The translations under genes and the position numbers were made by a program. This document shows positions 15,688 through 18,074 of a DNA stretch of 18,074 nt, piece by piece. Each line of letters starts with the position of its first letter. The first letter of the stretch is position 1. The notes below the pieces were generated by a model, which was not told where the DNA came from, did no database searches, and was given only the letters and a program-made list of their open reading frames with translations. The stretch comes from an uncultured Eubacteriales bacterium (lineage in GTDB: Bacteria; Bacillota; Clostridia; Lachnospirales; CAG-274), in contig CABVAP010000035.1 of assembly GCA_902496345.1 (NCBI GenBank), forward strand, positions 1-18,074. Direction: 5' to 3'.

Positions 15688-16617
15688 ATGGCATATTCAA
15701 GAAAAGATTTTATTAGTCTTTTGGATATTAATGATGAAGAAATTCTTTATATCCTTGAAACTGCTGAAACAATGAAATACATTCTTAATCAAAAAAATAA
15801 GAAAGCTCCATATTTACAGGGTAAATCTGTTATAATATTGTTTTACGAAAAAAGTGTACGTGCAAAACTCTCTTATGAACTTGCTGCTCAATATTTGAGT
15901 GCTGACATTGTTGACATAACTGTTTCAAAGGTTTCTGACCAATACGAAACAATTAACGATATGGGTCGTACTATTGAACAAATGGGTGGTGATTTTATTA
16001 TCTGTCGTCACCCTATGGCAGGTAGTGCAAAATTCTTGTCTGAAAATGTTCACGCGTCCGTTATAAATGCCGGTGACGGTATAAATGAAGACCCTAGCCA
16101 GTCATTGCTTGACCTTATGACAATCAAAAATCAAAAGGGTAGCTTTAAAGGACTTAAAGTTGCAATAATCGGAGATGTTGCACATAGTAGAGTTACAAGA
16201 AGTAATATATGGGGACTTTTGAAACTTGGGGCAGAGGTTTGTGTTGCTGGACCTCCTACTATGATTCCGTCCGGAATTGAACAATTTGGCGTTAAAGTAT
16301 TTTATAATACAAAAGACGCAATTGACGGAGCTGACGTTGTTATGACAATGCGTCTTGATACAGAAAAAGAATCCAAATGTCGTTTTATATCTCTTGACGA
16401 ATATCAAAGTTTCTTTAAAATAGATGCAAATTCGCTTGCAAACGCTCAAAAAGATGTTATCGTTATGCACCCAGGTCCTGTAAACAGAGGTATCGAAATA
16501 TCTTCTCAACTTCTTGATGACAAAAGATGTCTGCTTGATGACCAGATAACAAATGGTGTTGCTGTACGAATGGCACTTCTTTATATTTTATCAAATAAGG
16601 TAGGTGCAACATTATGA
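15688..16617 (+). CDS. pyrB: Aspartate carbamoyltransferase-like protein with degenerate active site
   Basis: A full-length (309-residue) ATCase homologue; the classical reaction is carbamoyl phosphate plus aspartate to carbamoyl aspartate. The fold signatures are strong (NAGDGINEDPSQSLLDL, GDVAHSRVTRSN, MHPGPVNRG). Compared with E. coli ATCase by eye, the carbamoyl-phosphate loop S-T-R-T-R is S56-V-R-A-K60. The mobile loop carrying S80 and catalytic K84 reads K81-V-S-D-Q-Y-E-T, about one residue short with no lysine at the K84 position. H134 of HPTQ is D135. Q231 is D224. Retained are R58, R107 (CRHP), Q138, R168, R222 and HPGP (261-264). The frame is open, with GGTGAT upstream of the ATG. 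It is 25 nt after rluD and overlaps pyrC by ATGA. No pyrR site or attenuator is present. Classical activity is doubtful; a scaffold, regulator or changed substrate are alternatives. Confidence 0.85.
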   Translation: MAYSRKDFISLLDINDEEILYILETAETMKYILNQKNKKAPYLQGKSVIILFYEKSVRAKLSYELAAQYLSADIVDITVSKVSDQYETINDMGRTIEQMGGDFIICRHPMAGSAKFLSENVHASVINAGDGINEDPSQSLLDLMTIKNQKGSFKGLKVAIIGDVAHSRVTRSNIWGLLKLGAEVCVAGPPTMIPSGIEQFGVKVFYNTKDAIDGADVVMTMRLDTEKESKCRFISLDEYQSFFKIDANSLANAQKDVIVMHPGPVNRGIEISSQLLDDKRCLLDDQITNGVAVRMALLYILSNKVGATL

Positions 16618-17903
16618 AAATCTTAATTAAAAATGCAAAAGTTATTTCAAATGAATTTGACTACAACGATAAAGTTGATATTTACATAAATGATACAGTA
16701 ATCGAAGATATTGCACCAAAAATTGATATAGACGATATAGACGGTGAAGATATAGAAATTATTGACGCAGGGGACAACCTTGTTATGCCTGGCTGTATAG
16801 ATATGTACAGCAAGATTTGCGAATCTGGCTATGAGAACAAAAACAACATTATAACTATTTCCAAAAGTGCATTGTCTGGTGGTTTTACAACAATTGTATC
16901 TGCACCAAACTCTCAACCTGTAATCGACAACAAGACTGTTGTTGAATATGTTTTTACAAAAACGAGAGAACAGGCTGACGTAAACATTTTTCCTTACGGA
17001 AGTATGACAAAAGGTTGTGAGGGTGAAGAGATTGCCGAAATTGGTGAAATGATTAAAGCTGGAGCAATTGGACTTTCTGACGGAACACATTCGATACTTG
17101 ATACAGAGCTTATGCGTAACATTTTCTTATACTCAAAAATGTTTAGCGTTCCTGTTGTAACATTTTGCGAAGACAGAAACTTGTCAAGAAACGGTGTTAT
17201 AAATGATGGTATTATGTCAACTAAAATGGGGCTTGTTGGTATTCCTAAAATTGCCGAGGACATTATAGTTTCAAGAAATTTACTGCTTGCAAAGGACACA
17301 GGGGCAAAGCTACATATAACTCACGTTTCAACAAAAGGAGCTGTTGAACTTATTCGTCAAGGTAAAAAAGACGGAATAAATGTTACGGCTGCTACTTGTC
17401 CACATTATTTTACTCTTTCTGAAGATGCTGTAGAAGGGTACAACACATTTGCAAAAGTTAGCCCACCTTTGAGAACACAGGAGGATATTGAGGCAATAAA
17501 AGAGGGGATTGAAGACGGAACGATAGACGTTATTGAAACAGGTCACACACCAGCTTCAATCGAAAGAAAACACACAGAATTTGATAATGCTGCATTTGGT
17601 ATATCAAGCCTTGAAGTTTCTTTCCCTGTCAGCTATACAGAGCTTGTCGAAACAGGGATAATTACTGTTGAAAAATTTATTGAAAAATTATCGTACAACC
17701 CATCAAAGATACTAAACCTTAATAAAAAGGGTTGTATCAAAAAGGGAAACGATGCTGACATAATTATTGTTGACGTAAACAACGAATTTGAAATAAAGGG
17801 AATGGACTTCTTCTCTCGTGCGAAATATTCACCTTATGACGGCAAGGTCGTAAAGGGAAAAACAATTTTAAGCATTGTAAAGGGAAAGGTGTTGCGTTTT
17901 TAA
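16614..17903 (+). CDS. pyrC: Dihydroorotase-like protein lacking most metal ligands (pseudo-dihydroorotase)
   Basis: A full-length (429-residue) class I dihydroorotase homologue; active relatives cyclise carbamoyl aspartate to dihydroorotate. The N- and C-terminal beta-sandwich segments and central barrel are recognisable (MPGCIDM, SGGFTTIVSAPN, HITHVSTKGAVELIR, SPPLRTQEDIEAI, YNPSKILNL). The HxH metal motif is Y65-S-K67, and the following substrate Arg is C69. The third His (SHCED in relatives) is F184. The catalytic Asp (TDHAPH) is G310, with A314 for the last His. H237 is kept; the SDDG segment is SDGT, so the fate of that Asp is unclear. At least four of six metal-site positions are lost, so zinc catalysis is unlikely. 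Its ATG overlaps the pyrB stop, so it is translationally coupled. Inactive dihydroorotases that scaffold ATCase are known in Pseudomonas, but there the ATCase is active. Confidence 0.88.
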   Translation: MKILIKNAKVISNEFDYNDKVDIYINDTVIEDIAPKIDIDDIDGEDIEIIDAGDNLVMPGCIDMYSKICESGYENKNNIITISKSALSGGFTTIVSAPNSQPVIDNKTVVEYVFTKTREQADVNIFPYGSMTKGCEGEEIAEIGEMIKAGAIGLSDGTHSILDTELMRNIFLYSKMFSVPVVTFCEDRNLSRNGVINDGIMSTKMGLVGIPKIAEDIIVSRNLLLAKDTGAKLHITHVSTKGAVELIRQGKKDGINVTAATCPHYFTLSEDAVEGYNTFAKVSPPLRTQEDIEAIKEGIEDGTIDVIETGHTPASIERKHTEFDNAAFGISSLEVSFPVSYTELVETGIITVEKFIEKLSYNPSKILNLNKKGCIKKGNDADIIIVDVNNEFEIKGMDFFSRAKYSPYDGKVVKGKTILSIVKGKVLRF

Positions 17904-18074
17904 AAATTAGGGTTTGTAGGGGTAAATTTTTTTGAGTAAAAAGATTTCAAAAACTAGTTTTGTGGTGGGTTTAATTTTTCTGCTTATATCCGATTTTATC
18001 GGAAATCTATTTATTTGCCTACGGCGTGGTACTTTTTGACTGCAAAAAGTACCCAAAAACCTGGGGGGTTTCGA
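17904..18074. repeat. Diverged palindromic repeat after pyrC (copy C, runs off the window)
   Basis: Non-coding to the window end. It contains the palindrome AAAACTAGTTTT (17950-17961), a 6-bp stem at 17989-18003 with the same TCCGAT/ATCGGA core as the hairpin at 193-210, and an 11-bp perfect stem at 18028-18053 with a 4-nt loop. GCCTAC before the last stem recalls GCCTAC at 294-299, also next to a stem. It is probably a diverged relative of copies A and B, but I see no long identical stretch. No clear terminator for the pyrBC operon is visible in it. Confidence 0.5.

Noticed and set aside
15688..17903. pyrB and pyrC as decayed pseudogenes
   Set aside because: Both frames are open over the full family length, carry normal start signals and the ATGA overlap, and keep non-catalytic motifs. 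Simple decay would be expected to leave stops or frameshifts.

Overview
The window reads as chromosome from a low-GC, Gram-positive anaerobe of the class Clostridia. The evidence is AT-rich DNA, strong Shine-Dalgarno sites, consensus sigma-A promoters, a WalRK-type two-component pair, a short B12-dependent MetH without its reactivation domain, a four-cysteine ribosomal protein L28, and rluD next to pyrB-pyrC. No rRNA, phage, transposase or CRISPR array is visible.

Layout. 1-383: a mosaic palindromic repeat. 384-5033 (minus): one transcription unit, metH > DtxR/MntR-type regulator > secreted DUF4127 protein. 5034-5267: a divergent promoter region. 5268-6837 (plus): a small acidic protein overlapping a lipoprotein gene. 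6854-6897: a bidirectional terminator. 6902-8803 (minus): a membrane-anchored lysozyme-like protein, then the CCA-adding enzyme. 8804-9044: a second divergent promoter region. 9045-13548 (plus): walR, walK and glutamine-dependent nadE. 13549-13928: a second copy of the mosaic repeat in an inverted-repeat arrangement, followed by a bidirectional terminator. 14012-14212 (minus): rpmB. 14631-14703 (plus): tRNA-Arg(CCG). 14751-17903 (plus): rluD > pyrB-like > pyrC-like. 17904-18074: a third, diverged palindromic repeat.

The most unusual part is the last operon. The pyrB-like and pyrC-like genes are full length, in frame and translationally coupled (ATGA overlap), but both products have lost catalytic residues. 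The PyrC-like protein lacks both histidines of the HxH metal motif, a third metal-binding His and the catalytic Asp. The PyrB-like protein has SVRA for the carbamoyl-phosphate motif STRT, no equivalent of the catalytic lysine, DPSQ for HPTQ, and D for a conserved Q. The rluD-pyrB-pyrC order matches the classical Firmicutes rluD-pyrR-pyrP-pyrB-pyrC locus with pyrR and pyrP missing. The pair therefore looks like the ancestral pyrimidine locus turned into a two-pseudoenzyme module, or into enzymes with a different chemistry.

The other genes are mostly housekeeping: methionine synthesis, NAD synthesis, tRNA maturation, rRNA pseudouridylation, and cell-wall sensing with an adjacent wall hydrolase. 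Residue comparisons were made by eye against remembered family sequences. No alignment or database search was run.
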